A stretch of 64,000 nt of DNA. Origin: Burkholderia sp. BCC0506 (GTDB lineage Bacteria > Pseudomonadota > Gammaproteobacteria > Burkholderiales > Burkholderiaceae). Of this stretch, positions 17,502 to 29,121 are shown piece after piece (position 1 is the first letter of the stretch; the number at the start of each line of letters is the position of its first letter). Where the stretch lies: the NCBI RefSeq assembly GCF_902833145.1, contig NZ_CADFEN010000007.1, positions 124,001 to 188,000 on the forward strand, read 5' to 3'. Below the pieces are notes generated by a model, which saw nothing but the letters and a program-made list of their open reading frames with translations, had not been told where the DNA came from and made no database searches. Both the position numbers and the translations under genes were made by a program.

Positions 17502-18344
17502 ATGAAACTGCTGAGATTTGGCGACAAACACCATGAAAAACCGGGCCTGCTGGATGCGCACGGCCAGATTCGCGACCTGTCCGGCGTGATCGACGACATC
17601 GCCGGCGACGCACTGACCCCCGCGTCGCTCGCGCGGCTGCGCGACATCCCGCCGTCGTCGCTGCCGCTCGTCGAAGGCACGCCGCGGCTCGGCGCGTGCG
17701 TCGGCCGCGTCGGCAAGTTCATCTGCATCGGGCTCAACTATTCGGATCACGCGGCCGAATCGGGGATGGAGGTGCCGAAGGAGCCCGTCGTGTTCGGCAA
17801 GTGGACGAGCGCGATCTCGGGCCCGAACGACGACGTCGAGATTCCGCGCGGCTCGGAGAAGACCGACTGGGAAGTCGAGCTCGGCGTGGTGATCGGCCAG
17901 GGCGGCCGCTATATCGACGAAGCCGATGCGCTGTCGCACGTCGCCGGCTACTGCGTCGTGAACGACGTGTCGGAGCGCGAATACCAGCTCGAGCGCGGCG
18001 GCACGTGGGACAAGGGCAAGGGCAACGACACGTTCGGCCCGATCGGCCCGTGGCTCGTCACGGCCGACGAAGTGCCCGATCCGCACGCGCTGCGGCTGTG
18101 GCTGGAAGTGGACGGCCATCGCTACCAGAACGGCACGACCGCGACGATGGTGTTCCGCGTGCCGCACCTGATCAGCTACCTGAGCCGCTTCATGAGCCTG
18201 CAGCCGGGCGACGTGATCTCGACCGGCACGCCGCCGGGCGTCGGCCTCGGGCAGAAGCCGCCCGTCTACCTGCGCGCCGGCCAGGTGATCACGCTCGGCA
18301 TCGACGGGCTCGGCGAGCAACGTCAGCGCACCGTGCAGGCCTGA
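17502..18344 (+). CDS. 2,4-diketo-3-deoxy-L-fuconate hydrolase (FAH family)
   Basis: 280 residues, fumarylacetoacetate hydrolase fold: GRVGKFICIGLNYSDHAAE, metal ligands in WEVELGVVIG, and the late STGTPPGVG. In the oxidative L-fucose route this family splits 2,4-diketo-3-deoxy-L-fuconate to pyruvate and L-lactate. The genes on either side make its precursor, and an L-lactate dehydrogenase ends the cluster. Ureidoglycolate lyase is the common mis-annotation. Confidence 0.83.
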   Translation: MKLLRFGDKHHEKPGLLDAHGQIRDLSGVIDDIAGDALTPASLARLRDIPPSSLPLVEGTPRLGACVGRVGKFICIGLNYSDHAAESGMEVPKEPVVFGKWTSAISGPNDDVEIPRGSEKTDWEVELGVVIGQGGRYIDEADALSHVAGYCVVNDVSEREYQLERGGTWDKGKGNDTFGPIGPWLVTADEVPDPHALRLWLEVDGHRYQNGTTATMVFRVPHLISYLSRFMSLQPGDVISTGTPPGVGLGQKPPVYLRAGQVITLGIDGLGEQRQRTVQA

Positions 18345-18367
18345 TTTCCTTCAACGGACGGTTCGTC

Positions 18368-20501
<2,134 letters not shown>

Positions 20502-20513
20502 GGGCCGCGTTCC

Positions 20514-22052
20514 ATGCAATCCGACCTGAACCCGAACGCCGCGCCGCCGCTGATCGCGCTGACCGGCATCGGCAAGCGCTTTCCGGGCGTCCAGGCGCTC
20601 GACGATTGCCGCTTCGACCTGCGCGCGGGCGAAGTGCATGCGCTGATGGGCGAGAACGGCGCCGGCAAGTCGACGCTGATGAAGATTCTCGCGGGCGTCT
20701 ATCCGCGCGACGCGGGCGAGATCCGGATGGACGGCCGCCCGGTGGAGATCGCCGACCCGCGCGCCGCGCAGGCGCTCGGCATCGGCATCATCCATCAGGA
20801 ACTGAACCTGATGAATCACCTGAGCGTCGCGCAGAACATCTTCATCGGCCGCGAGCCGCGCGGCCGTTTCGGCGTGTTCGTCGACGAAGACCGGCTGAAC
20901 CGGGAAGCCGCCGCGATCTTCCGGCGCATGCGGCTCGATCTCGATCCGCGCACGCCGGTCGGCCGGCTGACGGTCGCGAAGCAGCAGATGGTCGAGATCG
21001 CGAAGGCGCTGTCGTTCGATTCGCGCGTGCTGATCATGGACGAGCCGACCGCCGCGCTGAACAACGCGGAGATAGCGGAGCTGTTTCGCATCATCCGCGA
21101 CCTGCGTGCGCACGGCGTCGGCATCGTCTACATCTCGCACAAGATGGACGAGCTGCGCCAGATCGCCGATCGCGTGACCGTGATGCGCGACGGCAAGTAC
21201 GTCGCGACCGTGCCGATGGCCGGCACGTCGATGGAATCGATCATCTCGATGATGGTCGGCCGCCAGCTCGATACGGACGCCCGCACGCCGCCCGATACGT
21301 CCGCGAACGAGATTGCGCTCGAAGTGCGCGGGCTGTCGCGCGGTCGCGCGATCCGCGACGTCGGCTTCACGCTGCGACGCGGCGAGATCCTCGGCTTCGC
21401 CGGGCTGATGGGCGCGGGCCGCACCGAGGTCGCGCGCGCGGTGTTCGGCGCGGACCCGGTCGATGCGGGCGAGATCCGCGTGAACGGCCGGGCCGTGACG
21501 ATCCGCACGCCGGCCGACGCGGTGAAATATGGCATCGGCTACCTGTCCGAGGATCGCAAGCATTTCGGGCTCGCGGTCGGGATGGACGTGCAGAACAACA
21601 TCGCGCTGTCGAGCATGCGCCGCTTCGTGCGCCGCGGCCTGTTCCTCGATGCGCGCGCGATGCGCGAGGCCGCGCAGTCGTACGTGCGGCAGCTCGCGAT
21701 CCGCACGCCGTCGGTCGCGCAGCCCGCGCGGCTCCTGTCGGGCGGCAACCAGCAGAAGATCGTGATCGCGAAGTGGCTGCTGCGCGACTGCGACATCCTG
21801 TTCTTCGACGAACCGACGCGCGGCATCGACGTCGGCGCGAAAAGCGAGATCTACAAGCTGCTCGACGCGCTCGCCGCCGACGGCAAGGCGATCGTGATGA
21901 TCTCGTCGGAGTTGCCCGAGGTGCTGCGCATGAGCCACCGGATTCTCGTGATGTGCGAAGGCCGCGTGACCGGCGAATTGCGCGCGGCCGACGCCACGCA
22001 GGAAAAGATCATGCAGCTCGCGACGCAGCGCGAGTCGACCGTATTGTCCTGA
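20514..22052 (+). CDS. Sugar ABC transporter ATPase (RbsA/XylG type), probable L-fucose importer
   Basis: 512 residues with two fused nucleotide-binding domains. The first has Walker [24 protein letters not shown] and Walker [11 protein letters not shown]. The second has degenerate Walker [12 protein letters not shown], signature [15 protein letters not shown] and [13 protein letters not shown]. This is the CUT2 architecture used for monosaccharides. It sits 12 bp after the fucose dehydrogenase and precedes its permease and binding protein. Confidence 0.9.
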   Translation: MQSDLNPNAAPPLIALTGIGKRFPGVQALDDCRFDLRAGEVHALMGENGAGKSTLMKILAGVYPRDAGEIRMDGRPVEIADPRAAQALGIGIIHQELNLMNHLSVAQNIFIGREPRGRFGVFVDEDRLNREAAAIFRRMRLDLDPRTPVGRLTVAKQQMVEIAKALSFDSRVLIMDEPTAALNNAEIAELFRIIRDLRAHGVGIVYISHKMDELRQIADRVTVMRDGKYVATVPMAGTSMESIISMMVGRQLDTDARTPPDTSANEIALEVRGLSRGRAIRDVGFTLRRGEILGFAGLMGAGRTEVARAVFGADPVDAGEIRVNGRAVTIRTPADAVKYGIGYLSEDRKHFGLAVGMDVQNNIALSSMRRFVRRGLFLDARAMREAAQSYVRQLAIRTPSVAQPARLLSGGNQQKIVIAKWLLRDCDILFFDEPTRGIDVGAKSEIYKLLDALAADGKAIVMISSELPEVLRMSHRILVMCEGRVTGELRAADATQEKIMQLATQRESTVLS

Positions 22053-22079
22053 ATCAGACGCCCAGACGCCTACCCGATC

Positions 22080-23117
22080 ATGTCCAACGATACGCATCCC
22101 GTTCCGCCCCTGGCCACCGGCGACACGCCGGCGGCCGCATCGCGCCTGAAGGCGCGCTTCTTCAACCCGGCCGCGCGGCAGAAGCTGCTCGCGTTCGCGA
22201 GCCTCGTGCTGCTGATCGTGTTCTTCAGTTTCGCGTCGTCGAACTTCCTCGAAGTCGACAACCTCGTGTCGATCCTGCAGGCCACCGCCGTGAACGGCGT
22301 GTTGGCCGTCGCCTGTACGTACGTGATCATCACGTCCGGCATCGACCTGTCGGTCGGCACGCTGATGACGTTCTGCGCGGTGATGGCCGGCGTCGTGCTG
22401 ACGAAATGGGGGATGCCGCTGCCGCTCGGGATCCTCGCCGCGCTGTGCTTCGGCGCGCTTTCCGGCTGCGTGTCGGGCTTCGTGATCGCGAAGATGAAGG
22501 TGCCGCCGTTCATCGCGACGCTCGGCATGATGATGCTGCTCAAGGGGCTGTCGCTCGTGATCTCGGGCACGCGGCCGATCTACTTCAACGACACGCCGGG
22601 CTTCACGTCGATCGCGCAGGATTCGCTGATCGGCAGCCTGATCCCCGCGCTGCCGATTCCGAACGCGGTGCTGATCCTGTTCCTCGTCGCGATCGGCGCG
22701 TCGATCGTGCTCAACCGCACGATCTTCGGCCGCTACACGTTCGCGCTCGGCAGCAACGAGGAAGCGCTGCGGCTGTCCGGCGTGAACGTCGATGCGTGGA
22801 AGATCGCCGTCTACACGTTCAGCGGCGCGGTGTGCGGGATCGCCGGGCTGCTGATCGCGTCGCGGCTGAACTCCGCGCAGCCGGCGCTCGGCCAGGGCTA
22901 CGAGCTCGATGCGATCGCGGCCGTCGTGATCGGCGGCACGTCGCTGTCGGGCGGCGCGGGCAGCATCGTCGGCACCATCATCGGCGCGTTCATCATGAGC
23001 GTGCTGACCAACGGCCTGCGCATCATGTCGGTCGCGCAGGAATGGCAGACGGTCGTGACGGGCGTGATCATCATCCTCGCCGTCTACGTGGACATCCTGC
23101 GCCGACGTCGCCGCTGA
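22080..23117 (+). CDS. Sugar ABC transporter permease (RbsC type), probable L-fucose importer
   Basis: 345 residues with roughly eight to ten membrane segments; ITSGIDLSVGTLMTF and GELDAIAAVV-like YELDAIAAVVIGGTSLSGG are the CUT2 permease signatures. Ends in a basic tail (RRRRR). One permease gene implies a homodimer. Downstream of the ATPase by 27 bp. Confidence 0.9.
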   Translation: MSNDTHPVPPLATGDTPAAASRLKARFFNPAARQKLLAFASLVLLIVFFSFASSNFLEVDNLVSILQATAVNGVLAVACTYVIITSGIDLSVGTLMTFCAVMAGVVLTKWGMPLPLGILAALCFGALSGCVSGFVIAKMKVPPFIATLGMMMLLKGLSLVISGTRPIYFNDTPGFTSIAQDSLIGSLIPALPIPNAVLILFLVAIGASIVLNRTIFGRYTFALGSNEEALRLSGVNVDAWKIAVYTFSGAVCGIAGLLIASRLNSAQPALGQGYELDAIAAVVIGGTSLSGGAGSIVGTIIGAFIMSVLTNGLRIMSVAQEWQTVVTGVIIILAVYVDILRRRRR

Positions 23118-23193
23118 CGCCGACGCACCAGGGCATGGGCTTCACCGCCGGCCGGGCCGGCATTTCAGTCGATACCAACCAAGGAGACGCGAA

Positions 23194-24135
23194 GTGATCA
23201 GGAGCAAGGTGTTGAACGCGATCGTCGGGCTGACGTTCGCCGCCGGCGTCACGGCCGGCGCGCAGGCGCAGGAGACATACATTCCGCTGATCTCGAAAGG
23301 CTTCCAGCATCAGTTCTGGCAGGCCGTGAAATCGGGCGCGGCGCAGGCCGCGAAGGACTACAAGGTGAAGGTGACGTTCGAAGGGCCCGAAACCGAGGCG
23401 ATGGTCGACAAGCAGATCGACATGCTGTCGGCCGCGATCGCGAAGAAGCCGGCCGCGCTCGGCTTCGCGGCGCTCGACAGCAAGGCCGCGCTGCCGCTCC
23501 TGAAGAAGGCGCAGGCCGAGAAGATCCCGGTGATCGCGTTCGACTCGGGCGTGGACAGCGACATTCCGGTGACGACGGCCGCGACCAACAACAAGGCGGC
23601 CGCCGCGCTCGCCGCCGACAAGCTCGCCGCGCTGATCGGCGACGAAGGCCAGGTGGCGGTGGTCGCGCACGACCAGACGAGCCGGACCGGCATCGATCGC
23701 CGCGACGGCTTCCTCGACCGGATGAAATCCGCGCACCCGAAGGTGCAGGTCGTGACCGTGCAGTACGGCGAGGGCGACCAGCTGAAATCGACCGAAGTGA
23801 CGAAGTCGATCCTGCAGGCGTATCCGAAGCTCAAGGGGCTGTTCGGCACCAACGAGGGTTCGGCGATCGGCGTGGTCAACGGCGTGCGCGAGATGAAGCG
23901 CAAGGTGGTGATCGTCGGCTACGACTCCGGCAAGCAGCAGAAGGACGCGATCCGCAGCGGGCTGATGGCCGGCGCGATCACGCAGAACCCGATCGGGATC
24001 GGCTACAAGACGGTCGAGGCGGCCGTGAAGGCGATCAAGGGCGAGAAGCTGCCGAAGGTCATCGATACCGGGTTCTACTGGTACGACAAGACCAATATCG
24101 ACGATCCGAAGATCGCGGCGGTGCTGTACGACTGA
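23194..24135 (+). CDS. Sugar ABC transporter substrate-binding protein (RbsB type)
   Basis: 313 residues, GTG start at 23194 with AAGGAGACGCGAA upstream. Signal peptide ends AGAQAQ. Periplasmic binding protein type 1 fold: YIPLISKGFQHQFWQAVKSG, VIAFDSGVDSD, VVAHDQTSRTGIDRRDGF, LFGTNEGSAIGV. By context it binds L-fucose, but related proteins bind ribose, xylose or erythritol, and the pocket cannot be read reliably. Confidence 0.87.
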   Translation: MIRSKVLNAIVGLTFAAGVTAGAQAQETYIPLISKGFQHQFWQAVKSGAAQAAKDYKVKVTFEGPETEAMVDKQIDMLSAAIAKKPAALGFAALDSKAALPLLKKAQAEKIPVIAFDSGVDSDIPVTTAATNNKAAAALAADKLAALIGDEGQVAVVAHDQTSRTGIDRRDGFLDRMKSAHPKVQVVTVQYGEGDQLKSTEVTKSILQAYPKLKGLFGTNEGSAIGVVNGVREMKRKVVIVGYDSGKQQKDAIRSGLMAGAITQNPIGIGYKTVEAAVKAIKGEKLPKVIDTGFYWYDKTNIDDPKIAAVLYD

Positions 24136-24205
24136 ACGTGGCGTGCCGGCGGCGATCGCGGCGATCCGTGCCGCCGCCGACGACCTGACCGAACACGAGG
24201 GCATC

Positions 24206-25096
24206 ATGGGCGCAGTGCGTATCGATTCGCATCAGCACTTCTGGCGTTATCGCGCGGCCGACTATCCGTGGATCGGCCCCGGCATGGGCGTGCTCGCGCG
24301 CGACTACCTGCCCGACGCGCTGTGGCCGCAGCTGCATGCGCAGGCGCTCGGCGCATCGATCGCGGTGCAGGCGCGCGCCGGGCGCGACGAGACGGCGTTC
24401 CTGCTGGATCTCGCGCGCGACGACGCACGCATCGCGGCGGTGGTCGGCTGGGAGGATCTCGGGGCGCCGGCGCTGGCCGACCGTATCGCCGAGTGGCGCA
24501 GCCCGAAGCTGCGCGGTTTTCGTCATCAGGTGCAGGACGAAGCCGACGTCGGCGCGTTCGTCGCGGATCCCGGCTTCAATCGCGGCATCGCGTGGCTGCA
24601 GGCGCACGGCTATGTGTACGACGTGCTCGTGTTCGAGCGCCAGTTGCCGGACGTGCGCGCGTTCTGCATGCGGCACGATGCGCACTGGCTCGTGCTCGAT
24701 CATTGCGGCAAGCCGGCGCTCGCCGAGTTCGAGCGCGACGACACGGCGTTTCCGCGCTGGCGAGCGTCGCTGCGCGAGCTCGGCGCGCTGCCGCACGTCG
24801 TGTGCAAGCTGTCGGGGCTCGTGACCGAGGCCGACTGGCGGCGCGGGCTGCGCGCGCAGGACATCCGGCATGTCGAGCAGTGCCTCGACGCGGCGCTCGA
24901 CGCATTCGGCCCGCAGCGGCTGATGTTCGGATCGGACTGGCCCGTGTGCCTGCTCGCGGCGTCGTATGACGAGGTGGCGTCGCTCGTCGAGCGCTGGGCC
25001 GAATCGCGGCTGTCGGCCGCCGAGCGCGGCGCGTTGTGGGGCGGCACGGCCGCGCGTTGCTACGCGGTGCCGGGCGAGGCGGAGCGCGGCATATAA
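24206..25096 (+). CDS. L-fucono-1,5-lactonase (amidohydrolase, COG3618)
   Basis: 296 residues, amidohydrolase barrel with RIDSHQHFW at residues 5-13, LRGFRHQVQDE, VLDHCGKP and the late metal-binding MFGSDWPV. COG3618 members from Burkholderia multivorans hydrolyse L-fucono-1,5-lactone, the product of L-fucose dehydrogenase. It fills the second step of the route here. Confidence 0.86.
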   Translation: MGAVRIDSHQHFWRYRAADYPWIGPGMGVLARDYLPDALWPQLHAQALGASIAVQARAGRDETAFLLDLARDDARIAAVVGWEDLGAPALADRIAEWRSPKLRGFRHQVQDEADVGAFVADPGFNRGIAWLQAHGYVYDVLVFERQLPDVRAFCMRHDAHWLVLDHCGKPALAEFERDDTAFPRWRASLRELGALPHVVCKLSGLVTEADWRRGLRAQDIRHVEQCLDAALDAFGPQRLMFGSDWPVCLLAASYDEVASLVERWAESRLSAAERGALWGGTAARCYAVPGEAERGI

Positions 25097-25163
25097 AATA
25101 GGCGCGAGCGGTCCGTGCGATTCGTCGGCCGCCCGCAACGAAACCGATTACCAGCGTCAACGT

Positions 25164-25931
25164 ATGTCCATCCAGCCGATTCAGAACCGCCGCCTCTACC
25201 AGCAGATCGCCGACACGCTCAGTGCGATGATCGAGTCCGGCGATTTCCCGCCGGGCAGCTATCTGCCGCCCGAGCGCGAACTCGCCGAACGGTTCGGCGT
25301 GTCGCGCACGTCGGTGCGCGAGGCGCTGATCGCGCTCGAAGTGAACGGGCTCGTCAGCGTGCGTGTCGGCGACGGCGTGAAGGTGCGCCATCCCGAAACG
25401 GCTGCCGCGCCCGAGCCCGCGCGGGTGCCCGACGCGAAGGTCGCGCCGTTCTCGATCGTCGAGATCGATCCCGAGCTCGGCATCGCGCTCGATCTCGACA
25501 CCGAAATCCCGCCGTTCGCGCTGTTGCAGGCGCGCCGGCTGATCGAGCCGGAAGCCGCGTCGCTGGCCGCCAAGCACGGCTCGGACGCGCAGATCGAAGG
25601 GATCCACGAAGCGTTCCTGCGCAACCAGGACGACAACCGCAGCGGCTCGCTCACGCACCCGGGCGACCGGCTGTTCCATATCCGTATCGCGGAGGCGAGC
25701 GATAACGCCGCGTATGCGCTGATGATCAAGCAACTGCTCGCGCACAAGTACGACCCGATGTTCCAGCGGCTGCAGTCGCTGTACATGCCGAACGACATGC
25801 CGCATCGCTCGGAGCTCGAGCATCGCGCGATCCTCGACGCGATTCGCGCGCGCGACCCCGACGCCGCGCGCCGGGCGATGGCCGAGCATCTCGACGAAGT
25901 GATCCGCATCTTCGGCCGCGCGCTCGACTGA
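25164..25931 (+). CDS. GntR/FadR-family regulator of the fucose operon
   Basis: 255 residues: winged-helix N-terminus (FPPGSYLPPERELAERFGVS, RTSVREALIALEVNGLVSV) and an all-helical FCD sensor domain with metal/ligand residues in DRLFHIRIAEASDN and ELEHRAILDAI. As the only regulator inside the cluster, it probably represses it until a fucose intermediate binds. The palindrome at 16621-16633 is a candidate target. Confidence 0.88.
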   Translation: MSIQPIQNRRLYQQIADTLSAMIESGDFPPGSYLPPERELAERFGVSRTSVREALIALEVNGLVSVRVGDGVKVRHPETAAAPEPARVPDAKVAPFSIVEIDPELGIALDLDTEIPPFALLQARRLIEPEAASLAAKHGSDAQIEGIHEAFLRNQDDNRSGSLTHPGDRLFHIRIAEASDNAAYALMIKQLLAHKYDPMFQRLQSLYMPNDMPHRSELEHRAILDAIRARDPDAARRAMAEHLDEVIRIFGRALD

Positions 25932-25958
25932 GTGCGTGCGCCGAATGGAGTGTGACGA

Positions 25959-27104
25959 ATGCGCGTGAACGATTGCCACAATTTCCACGACTTCCGCGAG
26001 CTGGCCCGGCGGCGGTTGCCGGGACCGATCTTCAACTACATCGACGGTGCGGCCGACGATGAAGTCACGTATCGACGCAACACGAGCGCGTTCGAGCGCT
26101 GCGACCTGGTGCCGAACGTGTTGCGTGGCGTGCGCGATGTCGATCTGTCGGTGACGGTCATGGGGCAAAAGCTCGGCATGCCGGTGTATTGTTCGCCGAC
26201 CGCGCTGCAACGCCTGTTTCATCATGATGGCGAGCGCGCGGTCGCCGCCGCGGCCGCGAAATTCGACACGATGTTCGGCGTGTCGTCGCTCGGCACCGTG
26301 AGTCTGGAAGAAGCGCGTGCGATCAGCCCGGGGCCGCAGGTGTACCAGTTCTATTTTCACAAGGATCGCGGCCTCAACCGCGAGATGATGAACCGTTCGA
26401 GGCAGGCCGGCGTGAACGTGATGATGCTGACGGTGGACAGCATCACCGGCGGCAATCGCGAGCGCGACAAGCGCACCGGTTTCTCGATCCCGTTCCGGTT
26501 GACGCTCGCGGGGCTGACCGAGTTCGCGTTGAAGCCGGCCTGGGCGTTCAACTATCTGACCCACGAGCGGTTCCGTTTGCCGCAACTCGACAAGCACGTC
26601 GACATGGGCCGCGGCGCGATGTCGATCAGCCGCTACTTCACGGACATGCTCGATCCGTCGATGTCATGGGACGATGTCGCCGCGATGGTGCGGGAGTGGA
26701 ACGGCCAGTTTTGCCTGAAAGGCGTGATGTCGGTCGACGACGCTCGCAGGGCGGTGGACATCGGCTGCACCGGCATCGTGTTGTCGAACCACGGCGGACG
26801 GCAACTGGACGGTTCGCGCGCCGCGTTCGACCAGCTTGCCGAGATCGTCGATGCGGTGGGCGACCGGATCGACGTGATGATGGACGGCGGCGTGCAGCGT
26901 GGTTCGCACGTCCTGAAGGCGCTGGCGCTGGGTGCGAAGGCCGTCGGGCTCGGGCGTTATTACCTGTTTCCGCTCGCCGCCGCCGGGCAGCCCGGCGTCG
27001 AGCGTGCGTTGCAGCTGATGCGCACGGAGATCGACCGGGACATGCGGCTGATGGGCTGCGCGTCCGTTTCGCAGCTCGGGCGAGACCAGCTTCGCTTTCG
27101 CTGA
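25959..27104 (+). CDS. FMN-dependent L-lactate dehydrogenase (LldD-like)
   Basis: 381 residues, alpha-hydroxy-acid oxidase family: FNYIDGAADDE near the start, catalytic His in LSNHGGRQLDGS, FMN phosphate site MMDGGVQRGSHVLKALALGA. It would oxidise L-lactate to pyruvate at the membrane. That is exactly the compound made by the diketo-fuconate hydrolase upstream, so it completes the fucose route. Only 27 bp separates it from the regulator gene. Mandelate or glycolate as substrate is less likely in this context. Confidence 0.84.
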   Translation: MRVNDCHNFHDFRELARRRLPGPIFNYIDGAADDEVTYRRNTSAFERCDLVPNVLRGVRDVDLSVTVMGQKLGMPVYCSPTALQRLFHHDGERAVAAAAAKFDTMFGVSSLGTVSLEEARAISPGPQVYQFYFHKDRGLNREMMNRSRQAGVNVMMLTVDSITGGNRERDKRTGFSIPFRLTLAGLTEFALKPAWAFNYLTHERFRLPQLDKHVDMGRGAMSISRYFTDMLDPSMSWDDVAAMVREWNGQFCLKGVMSVDDARRAVDIGCTGIVLSNHGGRQLDGSRAAFDQLAEIVDAVGDRIDVMMDGGVQRGSHVLKALALGAKAVGLGRYYLFPLAAAGQPGVERALQLMRTEIDRDMRLMGCASVSQLGRDQLRFR

Positions 27105-27128
27105 CGGCGGCGGGTGCGCCGCCGTCAG
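27101..27128 (+). terminator. Hairpin between the convergent lactate dehydrogenase and DadA-like genes
   Basis: CTGACGGCGGCG (27101-27112), loop GGTG, CGCCGCCGTCAG (27117-27128): a perfect 12-bp stem that includes the TGA stop of the lactate dehydrogenase. A second small hairpin (GCCGGC-GT-GCCGGC) follows. There is no U-run, so termination may need Rho; the hairpin then protects the 3' end. Confidence 0.55.
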
Positions 27129-27155
27129 GCCGGCGTGCCGGCCGATATCGCGCGC

Positions 27156-28397
27156 TCAGAAGCGATCCGCGCGATACGGCGCCGGATCGGTGAACGGCGC
27201 CTCGCCGGTCATCATCTCGGCCAGCAGGCGGCCGGTGACGGGGCCGAGCGTCAGCCCGTGATGGTTGTGCCCGAACGCGAACCACAGCCCGCGATGCGCG
27301 GGCGCGGGGCCGATCACCGGGCGCATGTCGGGCGTGCACGGCCGGAAGCCGAGCCACGGATGCGGATCGAGCCGCTCGCCGAAACCGAACACCGGCCGCG
27401 CGACGCGTTCCGCGCGTTCGAGCTGCACGCCCGTTGGCGGAAGCCCGCGCCGCGCGATCTCGACGCCGGTCGTCAGCCGCAGCCCGCGCCGCATCGGCGC
27501 GATCACGTAGCCGTATTCGCGATCGACGATCGGCGCCGACGGTACGCCGCGTGCGGACGGCGCGTAGTGCATGTGATAGCCGCGCTTCTCGCGCAGCGGG
27601 ATCTTGTAGCCGAACTTGCCGAACACCGTGTCGGACCACGGGCCGAGCGCGACGACGACGGCCGGCGCGGCCGCCGGGCCGTCGTCGGTCCTCACCTGCC
27701 AGCCGGGCGACAGCGCGTCGAGGCTCGCGGCGTCGCCCGTCAGCAGCGTGCCGCCGCCCTGCACGAACAGTTGCGCATACGCTTTGACGAGCGCGGCAGG
27801 ATCGACGACGCTTTTCGGGTCGAGCCAGTGCAGCGCGCCGCAGAAGCCCGGTGCGAGGCTCGGCTCGTGCGCGAGCAGCGCGGCCGCATCGAGCGGCGTG
27901 ATGCCGAGCCCGTGGCGGCGCGCGGTGAGGCCGGCCTCGGCCACGCCGCGTTCGAATGCGGCCGGTGTGCGGAACGCCTCCAGCCAGCCGCTGGCGCGGA
28001 CCAGTTCGCCGGCGCCGGCCCGCGCGATCAGCGCGTCGTGTTCGACGATGCAGCGCTCGATCAGCGGCAGCATGTCGCGCGAGGCCGCCGCGTGGCGCAG
28101 CGGCGCCGATTCCCACCAGAACCGCGCGAGCCACGGCGCGAACGCGGGCAATGACGCGCTGTGCCAGTAGAGATCGGTCGAGCGGTTCAGCGCATAGCGC
28201 ATCAGCGTGAACGGGCTGCGCGGGAACGGGTACGGCTCGACCGACGAACGCTCGATCAGCCCGGCATTGCCGAAGCTCGTGCCTTCGCCGGGCGCGCCGC
28301 GATCGACGAGGGCGACCTTGCGGCCGCGATCCTGCAGGTGCAGCGCGGCGGAGACGCCGACGATGCCGGCGCCGAGAACGATGACGTCGAAATCCAT
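27156..28397 (-). CDS. DadA-like FAD-dependent amino-acid dehydrogenase/oxidase
   Basis: 413 residues from MDFDVIVLGAGIVGVSAALH (dinucleotide-binding motif at the very N-terminus, which fixes the start at 28397). Later motifs are GTSFGNAGLIE, VVVALGPWSD, and the C-terminal FAD contact GFRPCTPDMRPVIG...GHNHHGLTLGP. This is the D-amino-acid dehydrogenase (DAO) family. Substrate not predictable. It faces the fucose cluster and is not part of it. Confidence 0.83.
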   Translation of the reverse strand: MDFDVIVLGAGIVGVSAALHLQDRGRKVALVDRGAPGEGTSFGNAGLIERSSVEPYPFPRSPFTLMRYALNRSTDLYWHSASLPAFAPWLARFWWESAPLRHAAASRDMLPLIERCIVEHDALIARAGAGELVRASGWLEAFRTPAAFERGVAEAGLTARRHGLGITPLDAAALLAHEPSLAPGFCGALHWLDPKSVVDPAALVKAYAQLFVQGGGTLLTGDAASLDALSPGWQVRTDDGPAAAPAVVVALGPWSDTVFGKFGYKIPLREKRGYHMHYAPSARGVPSAPIVDREYGYVIAPMRRGLRLTTGVEIARRGLPPTGVQLERAERVARPVFGFGERLDPHPWLGFRPCTPDMRPVIGPAPAHRGLWFAFGHNHHGLTLGPVTGRLLAEMMTGEAPFTDPAPYRADRF

Positions 28398-29121
28398 CGA
28401 TGGTGAGTGACGGTTGGCGGGGCGCCTGCCCGCGGTACGGTGCGCGCGCCCGGGTTGGAGAAGGTGCGAGCTGCAAGCATACTCGCGGCGGCGCCGGGTA
28501 CCAAGAGGGCGGTGGGCGGCCGGCACGTGCCAGATGGCCCGCGTGCGACGATTGCCGCCGACGACGAAGATACGGGAAGGCGGGGCGGCCGGCACGTACG
28601 AACAGCCGAACGCGCGAGGCGTGACGAGCGCACGGCTCGGGATAGCCGTCGAGAACGTCGACGAGCGAGCCGCGCTCGTGCGTATCAACGCATCGGGAAC
28701 CGCGTCGTTCGTCCCGCGAGCACGCATGTACCTATCGAGCCCGTGATCGTCGACGTGTTCCACACGATGGTCGGCACGGTGTCGTTGCAGGCGCAATCGT
28801 GGTCGCGAGCGGCTCGTCGAACGCGCGGGTGCAACGCGCGATGTACGTCGACGGCTGCGTCGCGCGCGAGAACGTATGAAGTTTGCGTCGTACGAGTACC
28901 CAATCCGCTGATCAATCCGCCGACGTCGACATTGAAGCGACGTCGCTAGACCCATGCACCCGCTTCGTCGGGCAGCAACACGGAATCCGCATACGTTCCG
29001 ACCTTTTCGCGGGTGTTTCCCACTGCTTGGTCGTCCGAATTTTTACCTAAGATGAAGAAATCGTGCGCGTCATTCGGTGCTTGCATGCGCATGGAGGGAG
29101 GCAGGAGGCAGCGCCGGAGCG
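28398..29121. other. 724-bp stretch without a recognisable gene
   Basis: Between the divergent DadA-like and yfiR genes. Open frames on both strands are Arg-rich and lack any family resemblance, signal peptide or ribosome-binding site. The last ~100 bases, lower in GC with a T-rich run near 29040, probably hold the yfiR promoter. A decayed gene is possible. Confidence 0.4.

Noticed and set aside
25959-27104. FMN dehydrogenase as a mandelate or glycolate enzyme
   Set aside because: Possible by family, but position at the end of a lactate-producing pathway makes L-lactate the better call.
28407-28949. A 180-codon frame in the gap before yfiR
   Set aside because: Extreme Arg content, no start signal and no family likeness.
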